This document shows, piece after piece, positions 1 through 6,106 of a stretch of 6,233 nucleotides of DNA (positions are counted from its first letter, which is position 1; every line of letters begins with the position of its first letter). The stretch comes from REEB481 sp041170785. Its GTDB lineage: Bacteria > Bacteroidota > Bacteroidia > NS11-12g > UBA955. The notes below the pieces were generated by a model, which saw nothing but the letters and a program-made list of their open reading frames with translations, ran no database searches and was not told the DNA's origin. Where the stretch lies: the NCBI GenBank assembly GCA_041170785.1, contig JBEDND010000260.1, forward strand, positions 1 through 6,233, in the 5' to 3' direction. A program made the position numbers and the translations under genes.

Positions 1-1
1 A

Positions 2-652
2 ATAGATGGAGAGTTCTACCTTGTTGCATATGCGGCAAAGTACAAGTTCCAGAGTTCGTTGTTCAGATACCAGAATGGTGATTGGGTGCCTGTTGCTATT
101 GGTGTAAGTATGCCTGAGATCTGGGGTGTTACACGCCGGCTTGTTATCGGATGCGGGAAAAACTCCACCAATGGCAAAGGAGATACTCTTACTAAAATTG
201 GATGCTTTTTTACTTTTGAAAAAGGAGTAATCGGAGATAAAGAGATTTCGTTAAAAGAATATTTTGATCTTCGAAAAGACATCCAGTTCTCGGAAGAATT
301 CAAAACCGAGTTCTGGCAAAGACACGGGAACATGCCGTACATCGACTTCATCTACGAAATAGGCAACATGACCATTGGTTTTGGTGCCAACATCGTAGCT
401 GAGCTGGTGAACATCAACACAAGTGCTGTTAAAAGTGCTGAGTTGAAACAGCTGTCTGTCTACCCGAACCCCGCCAAGAGCACAATCCATATCAGCGGTC
501 TTCAAAAAGCCGTTGACTACGAGGTCTATAGCCTCCTTGGAATTCGAATGTTGCACGGTTCAACGATGGACGCCATCAATGTATCCTCGCTGCCGCCGGG
601 CTTGTTCCTGCTGAAAACACCGCTTGGATGCGCCAAGGTGCTGAAGGAATAG
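2..652 (+). CDS. Secreted protein of unknown function with T9SS type A C-terminal sorting domain (5' end missing)
   Basis: The frame is open from the first bases of the window to the TAG at 650-652, giving 216 visible residues. The real start lies upstream, so an internal TTG near 59 should not be taken as the start. The last ~69 residues (from about 443) form a type IX secretion sorting domain: LSVYPNPAKSTIHISG opens it, followed by the beta strands YEVYSLLGIRMLHG and INVSSLPPGLFLLKT, and it ends KVLKE. In this family the domain directs the protein through the outer membrane by T9SS and is then usually removed. The ~147 residues before it (including GEFYLVAYAAKYKFQ and YIDFIYEIGNMTIGFGAN) match no family I recognise. 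They could be the tail of an adhesin, an enzyme or a repeat protein. Bases 181-300 are AT-rich (36 of 120 G/C). The sorting domain is a confident call; the cargo function is unknown. Confidence 0.88.
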   Translation: MDGEFYLVAYAAKYKFQSSLFRYQNGDWVPVAIGVSMPEIWGVTRRLVIGCGKNSTNGKGDTLTKIGCFFTFEKGVIGDKEISLKEYFDLRKDIQFSEEFKTEFWQRHGNMPYIDFIYEIGNMTIGFGANIVAELVNINTSAVKSAELKQLSVYPNPAKSTIHISGLQKAVDYEVYSLLGIRMLHGSTMDAINVSSLPPGLFLLKTPLGCAKVLKE

Positions 653-993
653 GTTGTACTACTTTTCCCCTGCTACCTTCCACCACGCTTTTGCTCATCA
701 GGTTTTTGATTCAATCAGCACCTCCCGCGCATGCGGTTTGTTCCATCCTCGCATAAATAGGTGCTTCCCATTGCACACAGCCTTTGCTTCTCTGTCTCAG
801 TTGTTGGGTGTATGCTTCCCGTTTCGCTGTAGGTAATCCCTGAAAACCGGTACTGCGGCATCCCTGAAAACCGTGGTTTTTCAGGAAGAACAAGGCTTTT
901 TTAAATGCCGTGTTTTAATGTTGATTTTTAAAGAGGTTGCAACGCCTGGTGCAGCCTTCAACGCTTCGTTAAAAACATAATATATCTACGCAT
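653..993. other. Gene-free intergenic region (341 bases)
   Basis: It lies between the T9SS cargo gene and the DUF5684 gene, both on the + strand. I find no credible coding sequence, tRNA or rRNA. The only marked structure is the repeat and hairpin at 836-885, listed separately. The bases from about 900 to the next start are AT-rich and contain T-runs and an 8-base palindrome GTTGCAAC (937-944). I see no convincing -33/-7 promoter pair for the downstream gene: the closest -7-like string, TATCTACG at 983-990, is a poor match. There is no clear GC-rich hairpin plus T-tract directly after the upstream stop. The length and the hairpin suggest the two genes are transcribed separately, which is inference. 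Confidence 0.6.
836..885. repeat. 14-base direct repeat plus inverted copy forming a hairpin
   Basis: The 14-mer ATCCCTGAAAACCG occurs at 836-849 and again exactly at 860-873. An inverted partial copy, TTTTCAGG, follows at 878-885. It pairs perfectly with CCTGAAAA at 863-870, giving an 8-bp stem with a 7-base loop (871-877). The same inverted arm could pair instead with CCTGAAAA at 839-846, so two hairpins exclude each other. There is no T-tract right after the short stem, but a T-run comes about a dozen bases later (896-901). It may be a transcription terminator for the upstream gene, or one member of a dispersed intergenic palindromic repeat family. The sequence alone does not decide between these. 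Confidence 0.6.
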
Positions 994-1362
994 ATGAACT
1001 ACTTAAACTTCAACCAAACAGAATGGATCCTTCTGGCGGCAGTATTGTTGTACCTCATTTTGCTGCACCTTGCTTCCTGGATGCTTTTTAAAAAAGCCGG
1101 CAAACCGGGATGGGCTGCGCTGATTCCGATTTATAACTTTTCGGAATTGCTTGAAATTGTGGGCAAGCCATCCTGGTGGTTGTTGCTGTTGCTGATTCCC
1201 GGTGTGAATTTCATAGTGTTCGTGATCGTTGTTCACCACCTGGCCTTGTGCTTTGGGAAGGACATTCTGTTTACCGTGGGGTTGATCCTCTTTGGCTACA
1301 TCTTTTTCCCCATGCTGGCCTTCGGAAAAGCCACCTACCGGGGTCCGCTGCGCACCGCGTGA
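994..1362 (+). CDS. DUF5684-type small integral membrane protein
   Basis: This is a 122-residue, very hydrophobic protein with a short loop motif characteristic of the DUF5684 family. The first membrane segment is about residues 11-32. It is followed by KKAGKPGWAALIPIYNF (33-49), then VGKPSWWLLLLLIPGVN (56-72). A further segment spans about 73-86, then CFGKD, and the last is about 91-110. It ends in the family-like FGKATYRGP. In Bacteroidota this module is known both as a stand-alone protein and at the N-terminus of some signal peptidase I proteins. No catalytic Ser/Lys region follows here, so this is the stand-alone form and not a peptidase. Its biochemical role is not known. The ATG at 994 gives the full module and no in-frame alternative fits better. 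It converges on the CAP lipoprotein gene with 6 bases between the stops. Confidence 0.85.
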   Translation: MNYLNFNQTEWILLAAVLLYLILLHLASWMLFKKAGKPGWAALIPIYNFSELLEIVGKPSWWLLLLLIPGVNFIVFVIVVHHLALCFGKDILFTVGLILFGYIFFPMLAFGKATYRGPLRTA

Positions 1363-1368
1363 AGTGGC

Positions 1369-2061
1369 TTACCGGAATAAATCCAGGGGCTTCCGGCCGG
1401 AAAATACCTGCACATAATTTTGTCCAAATTTCCGGTGCCAAAATCCGCTGATGCCGATGCGGTAATAAGTTTTGGCCACGAGGTTTCCGTAATGCCCATC
1501 GCTGTTCATCCAGCCCACCATCATCTCGTATTCATCGAGTCGCCCGTAAAAGCAATTTTCACCGTAGCGCCGATTCCAGTTTAGGCCCAGCCTCATGCGC
1601 AGATCAAGACCCTGATGGCCGCTGCGTCCCTTCAGCCCGGAATTGATGGCATGTATTTTACTGCTTACATACAAACCGAAGGAAGGTTTAAGCAAAGGCG
1701 TTTCCCTCATGAAATCGGCCTCATGACGGATGTTCAGTCGGGCGAAATAACTTTTGGAATTGGTGCTGCTGCTGTCTGTTTGAATGCTCATGTATTTGTG
1801 CAGCAACAAGGGGTCTTTGCGCAAAAGGTTGCTCATCAGCACCAACCGACGGCAGCGCTTCCTCATATAAAAGGCGAATCGGGCCGTATTACAACGCTTT
1901 ATGGTGCTTAGTTCCTCTTGGCTGTAGGACTCTTGATGTTTCATGTCGCTCCGGATACCGCATGAAGCGAACACCAGGATGAGCACGGGAATCCAAACCA
2001 CGGCAACGTAAGGACGTGAACGCAGGATATTGCATTTCGATGGATCGACAGGAGTGTTCAT
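1369..2061 (-). CDS. CAP/SCP-domain lipoprotein
   Basis: From the ATG at 2061 this encodes 230 residues. The N-terminus is a lipoprotein signal: a basic region (ILRSRPY), a hydrophobic stretch (VAVVWIPVLILVFAS) and a lipobox Cys at residue 34 (FASCG), so it should be membrane-anchored. The rest looks like a CAP domain (CAP stands for cysteine-rich secretory, antigen 5 and pathogenesis-related proteins). LVLMSNLLRKDPLLL (73-87) is the usual first helix. SGHQG gives His149, YGEN gives Glu168, EMMVGWMNSDGH gives Glu179 and His190, and RIGISGFW...NYVQVF is the closing strand pair. The four residues fit the family's conserved His/Glu/Glu/His cavity. The frame stays open to an ATG at 2214, but that start would place ~50 basic, low-complexity residues before the signal and overlap the mannosidase gene; an ATG at 2118 is also possible. 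A -7-like box at 2089-2096 favours 2061. The protein is strongly basic. Substrate and role are unknown; other CAP proteins bind lipids or act at surfaces. Confidence 0.8.
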   Translation of the reverse strand: MNTPVDPSKCNILRSRPYVAVVWIPVLILVFASCGIRSDMKHQESYSQEELSTIKRCNTARFAFYMRKRCRRLVLMSNLLRKDPLLLHKYMSIQTDSSSTNSKSYFARLNIRHEADFMRETPLLKPSFGLYVSSKIHAINSGLKGRSGHQGLDLRMRLGLNWNRRYGENCFYGRLDEYEMMVGWMNSDGHYGNLVAKTYYRIGISGFWHRKFGQNYVQVFSGRKPLDLFR

Positions 2062-2200
2062 GAAAATCTGTGCTAAGCGGCCGCTGTTCGAAGTTAAGCA
2101 CATTCTTTTTTTACGCATGGTGCAGCTTCGCTGGAAGCATGCCGCGGATTTCCTTTTTTTGCTGTAGCGACCGATGGATTTTTCGGATGCTTTTCTGATG
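2062..2200. other. Divergent intergenic region between CAP lipoprotein and GH92 genes
   Basis: The two genes are transcribed away from each other and must each have a promoter here or just inside the neighbouring frame. The stretch holds a 10-base palindrome AGCGGCCGCT (2076-2085), TTCGAA (2087-2092), and T-runs at 2105-2112 and 2154-2160. No plus-strand match to TAnnTTTG is visible ahead of the mannosidase gene. If the longer alternative starts of either gene (2214 on minus, 2174 on plus) were used, this gap would vanish. Confidence 0.5.
2089..2096 (-). promoter_or_regulatory. Candidate -7 box for the CAP lipoprotein gene
   Basis: Read on the minus strand this is TAACTTCG, seven of eight positions of the Bacteroidota sigma-factor -7 consensus TAnnTTTG. 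Transcription would begin about 20 bases before the ATG at 2061. I see no TTG/TTTG -33 element at the proper distance, so the call is weak. It is useful mainly because it supports the shorter start. Confidence 0.25.
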
Positions 2201-5053
2201 ATGAAATACTTCATGTTGCTGAGCAGCGGCTTCCTGAGCCTGCTTCACGCCCAAACCCCGTACCAGCGTGTCAACCCCTTCATCGGCACGGGCGGGCATG
2301 GGCATACGTATCCGGGCGCGGTGGCGCCTTTCGGGATGATGCAGCTGAGTCCGGATACGCGGCTTGATGGCTGGGATGGCTGCTCGGGTTACCATTATGA
2401 TGATTCCGTCTGCTACGGATTTTCGCATACGCACCTCAGCGGCACCGGCGTGTCCGACTACGGCGACCTGCTCATCCGGCCGGCGCTGGAACCGCTGGCC
2501 TTCCGCCATGAAAAGGAACAAGCTGCTCCGGGCTATTACGCCGTCACCTTCAACAACGCCATCTTCGCTGAAATGACGGCCGGATTGCGCAGCGGCATCC
2601 ACCATTACCGCTTCCCGCCTGCAGCACCCAAAGTGGTGGTGGTAGATCTGAATCACCGCGACCAGGTTAATTCAGCCAATATGAATATTTCCCTGGCAGA
2701 TGCGACGAATACCGGAGCGGCATCGATCGCAGGCCATCGCTACTCCAAAGCCTGGGCAGAAAACCAGCAGTTCTTCTTCTTCGGGCAGTTCTCGGTTCCG
2801 GCAGATTCCTTCCGCGTGATCCAGACCGAGAAAGGCGAATACCGCCGGGTGGTACTTTTCTTCCCTCCCACCACGAAAGACCTGTACCTGGAAGTGAATG
2901 TGTCTTTCGTAGGATGGCTCAATCCATCGAAGCTTCCCGCGAGGCAAATCAACGAGGCCCGCTTTCAGCAAGTGCGCAACGCTACGCACAGGGAATGGGA
3001 ACAACAACTGGGCAAAATCAAGGTGAAAGGAAGCGTCGACCAAGAATCGATTTTTTACACCGCTTTATACCATACCATGATCGTCCCGAACCGCGTGGAT
3101 GATGCAGACGGCAGCTATCGGGGTATGGATTTCAAGGAACACGAGGGCAATGGCGCCCATTACTCGGTATTTTCACTTTGGGATACCTACCGCGCCACAC
3201 ATCCGCTTTATACATTGATTGAACAGCAGCGCACCCGCGAATTCATGCGAACCTTCCTGCGCATGTACCGCCAATCGGGCCGCCTCCCGATATGGGAACT
3301 CGCCGCCAACGAAACCAATTGCATGATCGGTTACCACGCCGTGTCTGCCATCGTCGATGCCATGGCCAAAGGCATCTTGCCCAACAGCGCCGCCGCCCTG
3401 CTGCAGGCTGCCAAAGCCAGTGCCGAAGCGCCCGTCTTCGGCCTCGACGACTACATGCGCTTCGGATTCCTGAGCATCGAAAACGAAAGCGAATCGGTGA
3501 GCAAAACCCTGGAATATGCCTACGACGACTGGTGCATCGCACAAATGGCCCGGATGTTGGGCGATACAACCCTGGAACAACAATACCTGAACCGCAGCCA
3601 GGCCTGGCGCAACCTGCTGGATCCTGAAACCGGCCTCATGCGCCCCCGCGAAAACGGCCGCTTTATGCCCCGCTTCGAACCCCGCGAGGTGAACAACCAT
3701 TATACTGAAGCCAACAGCTGGCAATACTCATTCGCCGTTCCGCACGACCTGGAAGACTGGATTGCGCGCCTGGGCGGGAACGCGCGCGCCGAAGCCCTGC
3801 TCGACAGCCTCTTCAGCGTGGAAAGCCGCACCGTTGGGCGCGAACAGGTTGACATTACCGGACTCATCGGCCAATACGCGCATGGCAACGAACCCAGCCA
3901 CCACATCGCCTACCTGTACAACAGCATCGGCAAACCGGCCAAGACGCAACAGCGTGTCAAACAGATACTCGACAGTTTCTACCACAACCGGCCCGACGGA
4001 CTGATTGGCAACGAAGACTGCGGACAGATGAGCGCCTGGTATGTGTTGAGCAGCCTGGGTTTCTATCCGGTTTGTCCGGGCGATCCGCGCTACAGCATTG
4101 GCTATCCCTTGTTCCGCCAGGCGGAAATACGTTTCGAAAACGGAAATAAACTCAAGTTGCAGCGCTCTGGTAGTGGCGATTTCATTCAGTCGGTAGAACT
4201 GAACGGCCGGCCCATCCGCAGCAATTTCCTCACGCACCAACAGCTTATTGCCGGCGGAAAGCTCGTGTTCCGTATGGGAAACACCCCAGGTAGCTGGGGA
4301 ACGGCCAGCGAAGACCGTTACCTCACCCGCAGCGCAGCGGCACCCATTTCCGTTCCGGTATTCCAATACAACAGCGCGGTATTTGAAGACAGTCTGCACT
4401 TCACCATCCGTTCTGAACCAGGTAAAGTGCTGCACGTACTGGCCATATTCAACGACGGAAAGCGCGCACAACTCCTTCCCCGCAACGGACAATACACCCT
4501 GCATGCGAATGCCTGTGTGGATGCGATCTATGCGGGATCAAGCGGCTTTGCACCTTTTGCCCGCGCCTGCTTCCACCGCAAACCCAACCGCTGGGAAGTG
4601 GAACTGCTGCATCCAACCAATCGGCAATACAGCGCCGGAGGTCCGCAGGCATTGTGCGACGGCATCATTGGCGATACCGAATGGCAGAAAGGCAACTGGC
4701 ACGGGATTCAGGGACAATCGTACCTTGCCGTTATAGACCTGAAAGATACCCAAACCCTGCACCACATCGAAGCAGGTTTCCTGCAGGATACCCGCAGTTG
4801 GATTGTCTTTCCGGAAGGCGTGGATTTCAGTTTCTCATCCGACAGCGTCAACTGGAGCGATGCCTATACCTATTCGCACACGATACTTCCTGAGGAACCC
4901 GGCGTGCGGTGTATTACTTTGGGCGGGGATATCGGTCTTTCAGGTGTGCGTTATGTGCGGATGGAAGCCTTTCAATACGGCCCTTTACCGGCCTGGCATC
5001 CAGGCGCGGGCAATCCGAGTTTCATCTTTGTGGATGAGCTGCGCTTGTGGTAG
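2201..5053 (+). CDS. GH92 family alpha-mannosidase with C-terminal beta modules
   Basis: GH92 enzymes are calcium-dependent exo-alpha-mannosidases that trim mannose from N-glycans or yeast-type mannans. From the ATG at 2201 the protein has 950 residues and a compact signal peptide (MKYFMLLSSGFLSLLHAQ). The ATG at 2174 would add MDFSDAFLM, an acidic head that fits a signal poorly. The N-terminal beta-sandwich domain opens with VNPFIGTGGHGHTYPG (24-39) and has GFSHTHLSGTG (73-83). The (alpha/alpha)6 catalytic barrel follows with SLWDTYRATHPL (W327), WELAANETNCMIGYH, TEANSWQY (Glu503, likely catalytic acid), HGNEPSHH (561-568) and IGNEDCGQMSAWY (602-614, likely holding the catalytic base). GH92 proteins often stop near 750 residues. 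Here about 718-800 looks like a chitobiase C-terminal-type beta domain, and about 802-950 an F5/8 type C (CBM32-like) domain with CDGIIGDTEWQKGNW and GFLQDTRSWIVFPEGVDFS. There is no T9SS sorting domain, so a periplasmic location is likely. It is divergent from the CAP gene and convergent with the oxidoreductase gene, and no SusC/D genes are nearby. Linkage specificity cannot be read from the sequence. Confidence 0.95.
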   Translation: MKYFMLLSSGFLSLLHAQTPYQRVNPFIGTGGHGHTYPGAVAPFGMMQLSPDTRLDGWDGCSGYHYDDSVCYGFSHTHLSGTGVSDYGDLLIRPALEPLAFRHEKEQAAPGYYAVTFNNAIFAEMTAGLRSGIHHYRFPPAAPKVVVVDLNHRDQVNSANMNISLADATNTGAASIAGHRYSKAWAENQQFFFFGQFSVPADSFRVIQTEKGEYRRVVLFFPPTTKDLYLEVNVSFVGWLNPSKLPARQINEARFQQVRNATHREWEQQLGKIKVKGSVDQESIFYTALYHTMIVPNRVDDADGSYRGMDFKEHEGNGAHYSVFSLWDTYRATHPLYTLIEQQRTREFMRTFLRMYRQSGRLPIWELAANETNCMIGYHAVSAIVDAMAKGILPNSAAALLQAAKASAEAPVFGLDDYMRFGFLSIENESESVSKTLEYAYDDWCIAQMARMLGDTTLEQQYLNRSQAWRNLLDPETGLMRPRENGRFMPRFEPREVNNHYTEANSWQYSFAVPHDLEDWIARLGGNARAEALLDSLFSVESRTVGREQVDITGLIGQYAHGNEPSHHIAYLYNSIGKPAKTQQRVKQILDSFYHNRPDGLIGNEDCGQMSAWYVLSSLGFYPVCPGDPRYSIGYPLFRQAEIRFENGNKLKLQRSGSGDFIQSVELNGRPIRSNFLTHQQLIAGGKLVFRMGNTPGSWGTASEDRYLTRSAAAPISVPVFQYNSAVFEDSLHFTIRSEPGKVLHVLAIFNDGKRAQLLPRNGQYTLHANACVDAIYAGSSGFAPFARACFHRKPNRWEVELLHPTNRQYSAGGPQALCDGIIGDTEWQKGNWHGIQGQSYLAVIDLKDTQTLHHIEAGFLQDTRSWIVFPEGVDFSFSSDSVNWSDAYTYSHTILPEEPGVRCITLGGDIGLSGVRYVRMEAFQYGPLPAWHPGAGNPSFIFVDELRLW

Positions 5054-5075
5054 GCGTTGGGGTTCCGGCCCTGGC

Positions 5076-6020
5076 TTAACAATGCGCCGCCTTTTGTTTC
5101 AGGGTTTCGCGGCAGCCCGCCATCATTTCCCGGACTACTGTTTCGGCATGCGGCAGGTCGTGGATGGCCGCGCTCACCTGCCCGATTTCCAGTTCGCCTT
5201 CGTCCAAATCGCCTTCAAACATGCCTTTCTTGGCGCGGCCTCGTCCTAAGAGTTGCTGCAGCTCTTCTTTGGAAGCACCACGTGCATAAGCCGCTTCAAC
5301 TTCATGATAGAAGTGATTCTTGATGAGCCGAACCGGCGTCAGTTCTTTCAGTGTGAGTTTCGTATCGCCGTCGCCGGCCGTCAGAATGGCGTTTTTGAAA
5401 TTCGGGTGGGCGCTGCTTTCCAGCGTAGCTGCAAAACGGCTTCCAACCTGAACACCTTCCGCCCCAAGACAAAGTGCCGCAGCCATGGCCGGTCCGCTGC
5501 CAATACCGCCGGCTGCAATCAGCGGAAGTTGTACCGCCTCGCGAATCATCGGAATCAGGCACATGGTGGTGGTTTCTTCGCGGCCATTGTGTCCGCCTGC
5601 TTCAAAGCCTTCGGCCACAATTGCATCCACGCCAACCTGTGCACATTTCAGGGCAAACTTCAAGTTGGAAACTACGTGTACCACGGTGATGCCGCGCTCC
5701 TTCAGCCAGCCGGTCCAGGTGGCGGGATTGCCCGCGCTGGTGAACACGATGCGCACGCCTTCCCCGGAGATGATGTCCATGTGCTGTTCAATATCCGGAT
5801 AGAGTAAAGGCACATTCACGCCAAAGGGCTTGTTGGTGGCCAGTTTGCATTTGCGGATTTGTTCGCGCAACACTTCGGGATACATGCTTCCTGCGCCAAT
5901 CAAACCCAAACCGCCTGCATTGCTGACGGCTGCAGCCAATTCCCAGCCGCTGCACCAAATCATGCCGCCCTGGACGATGGGAAATTCAATTCCTAAAAGC
6001 TCCGAAACCCGCGTACGCAT
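5076..6020 (-). CDS. FabK/nitronate monooxygenase-type FMN oxidoreductase
   Basis: From the ATG at 6020 this is a 314-residue TIM-barrel flavoprotein of the 2-nitropropane dioxygenase superfamily, which holds both nitronate monooxygenases and the FabK enoyl-ACP reductases of fatty acid synthesis. Visible motifs: ELLGIEFPIVQGGM near the N-terminus (QGGM 17-20), NAGGLGLIGAG (33-43), PFGVN (65-69), AGNP (96-99), EGFEAGGHNG (137-146, His144), the FMN phosphate loop AAGGIGSGPA (169-178) and GAEGVQVGSRF (186-196), then SSAHPNFK. As I recall S. pneumoniae FabK, it shares this order, the histidine at the same position and the late GDLDEGELEIGQ-like segment, so a FabK-like role is plausible. Annotation pipelines usually call such Bacteroidota proteins nitronate monooxygenase. 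An ATG at 6047 would add nine residues (MSCLNNFAY), but family N-termini begin at M-[RK]-T-R-[VI]-x-E-L-L. No signal peptide is present, so it is cytoplasmic. It is a single gene, 22 bases from the mannosidase stop. Confidence 0.9.
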   Translation of the reverse strand: MRTRVSELLGIEFPIVQGGMIWCSGWELAAAVSNAGGLGLIGAGSMYPEVLREQIRKCKLATNKPFGVNVPLLYPDIEQHMDIISGEGVRIVFTSAGNPATWTGWLKERGITVVHVVSNLKFALKCAQVGVDAIVAEGFEAGGHNGREETTTMCLIPMIREAVQLPLIAAGGIGSGPAMAAALCLGAEGVQVGSRFAATLESSAHPNFKNAILTAGDGDTKLTLKELTPVRLIKNHFYHEVEAAYARGASKEELQQLLGRGRAKKGMFEGDLDEGELEIGQVSAAIHDLPHAETVVREMMAGCRETLKQKAAHC

Positions 6021-6025
6021 GTACG

Positions 6026-6033
6026 CAAAGTTA
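6026..6033 (-). promoter_or_regulatory. Candidate -7 box for the FMN oxidoreductase gene
   Basis: On the minus strand this reads TAACTTTG, a full match to the Bacteroidota -7 consensus TAnnTTTG. It would start transcription almost at the ATG at 6020, giving a near-leaderless mRNA, and it lies inside the extra codons of the alternative start at 6047. No -33 TTG lies at the expected distance: the nearest TTG is only 6 bases upstream of the box. It could be chance. Confidence 0.25.
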
Positions 6034-6077
6034 TTCAGGCAACTCATTAAGTCATTTTATAGTCTTATGAATTGCCT

Positions 6078-6093
6078 TTTATTTGAAAATAAA
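6078..6093. promoter_or_regulatory. AT-rich 7-2-7 palindrome between divergent genes
   Basis: TTTATTT, two bases (GA), then AAATAAA form a perfect inverted repeat in the 86-base gap between the oxidoreductase start (6020) and the exported protein start (6107). The left half plus the spacer G reads TTTATTTG, seven of eight positions of the Bacteroidota -7 consensus TAnnTTTG, on the plus strand, with a leader of about 15 bases to the ATG at 6107. It may be a promoter, an operator, or just AT-rich sequence. Confidence 0.25.
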
Positions 6094-6106
6094 TCCCATT
6101 TCGCTC

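Noticed and set aside
181..300. AT-rich patch as a mark of inserted DNA
   Set aside because: The reading frame runs through it without a break, and flanking bases of the same gene return to about half G/C; it is too short to argue for transfer.
654..893. 60-codon frames on both strands in the intergenic gap (654-836 plus, 711-893 minus)
   Set aside because: Low-complexity, Cys/Arg/Pro-rich products with no signal peptide, motif or plausible leader; they overlap each other and the repeat/hairpin.
1391..1402. Perfect 12-base palindrome TTCCGGCCGGAA at the convergent gene ends
   Set aside because: It lies within the last codons of the CAP lipoprotein gene, leaves no room for a hairpin loop and has no clean T-tract. 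A terminator role for the convergent pair cannot be supported, though it is not excluded.
2076..2085. AGCGGCCGCT palindrome as an operator
   Set aside because: Ten bases of self-complementary GC-rich sequence can arise by chance, no second copy is nearby, and it does not sit at a clear promoter.
3728..4504. 258-codon open frame on the minus strand inside the mannosidase gene
   Set aside because: It is antisense to clear GH92 coding sequence, shows no domain or signal, and is explained by GC-rich codon use keeping the opposite frame free of stops. The 183-codon minus frame at 3173-3724 and the 181-codon one at 2111-2656 are rejected for the same reason.
2174..5053. Mannosidase as part of a polysaccharide utilisation locus
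   Set aside because: No SusC/SusD, hybrid two-component or ECF regulator gene, or second glycosidase is present on either side within the window.
5253..5807. 184-codon plus-strand frame
   Set aside because: It lies antisense to the FMN oxidoreductase, whose motifs are continuous through the region, and the product looks like no protein family.
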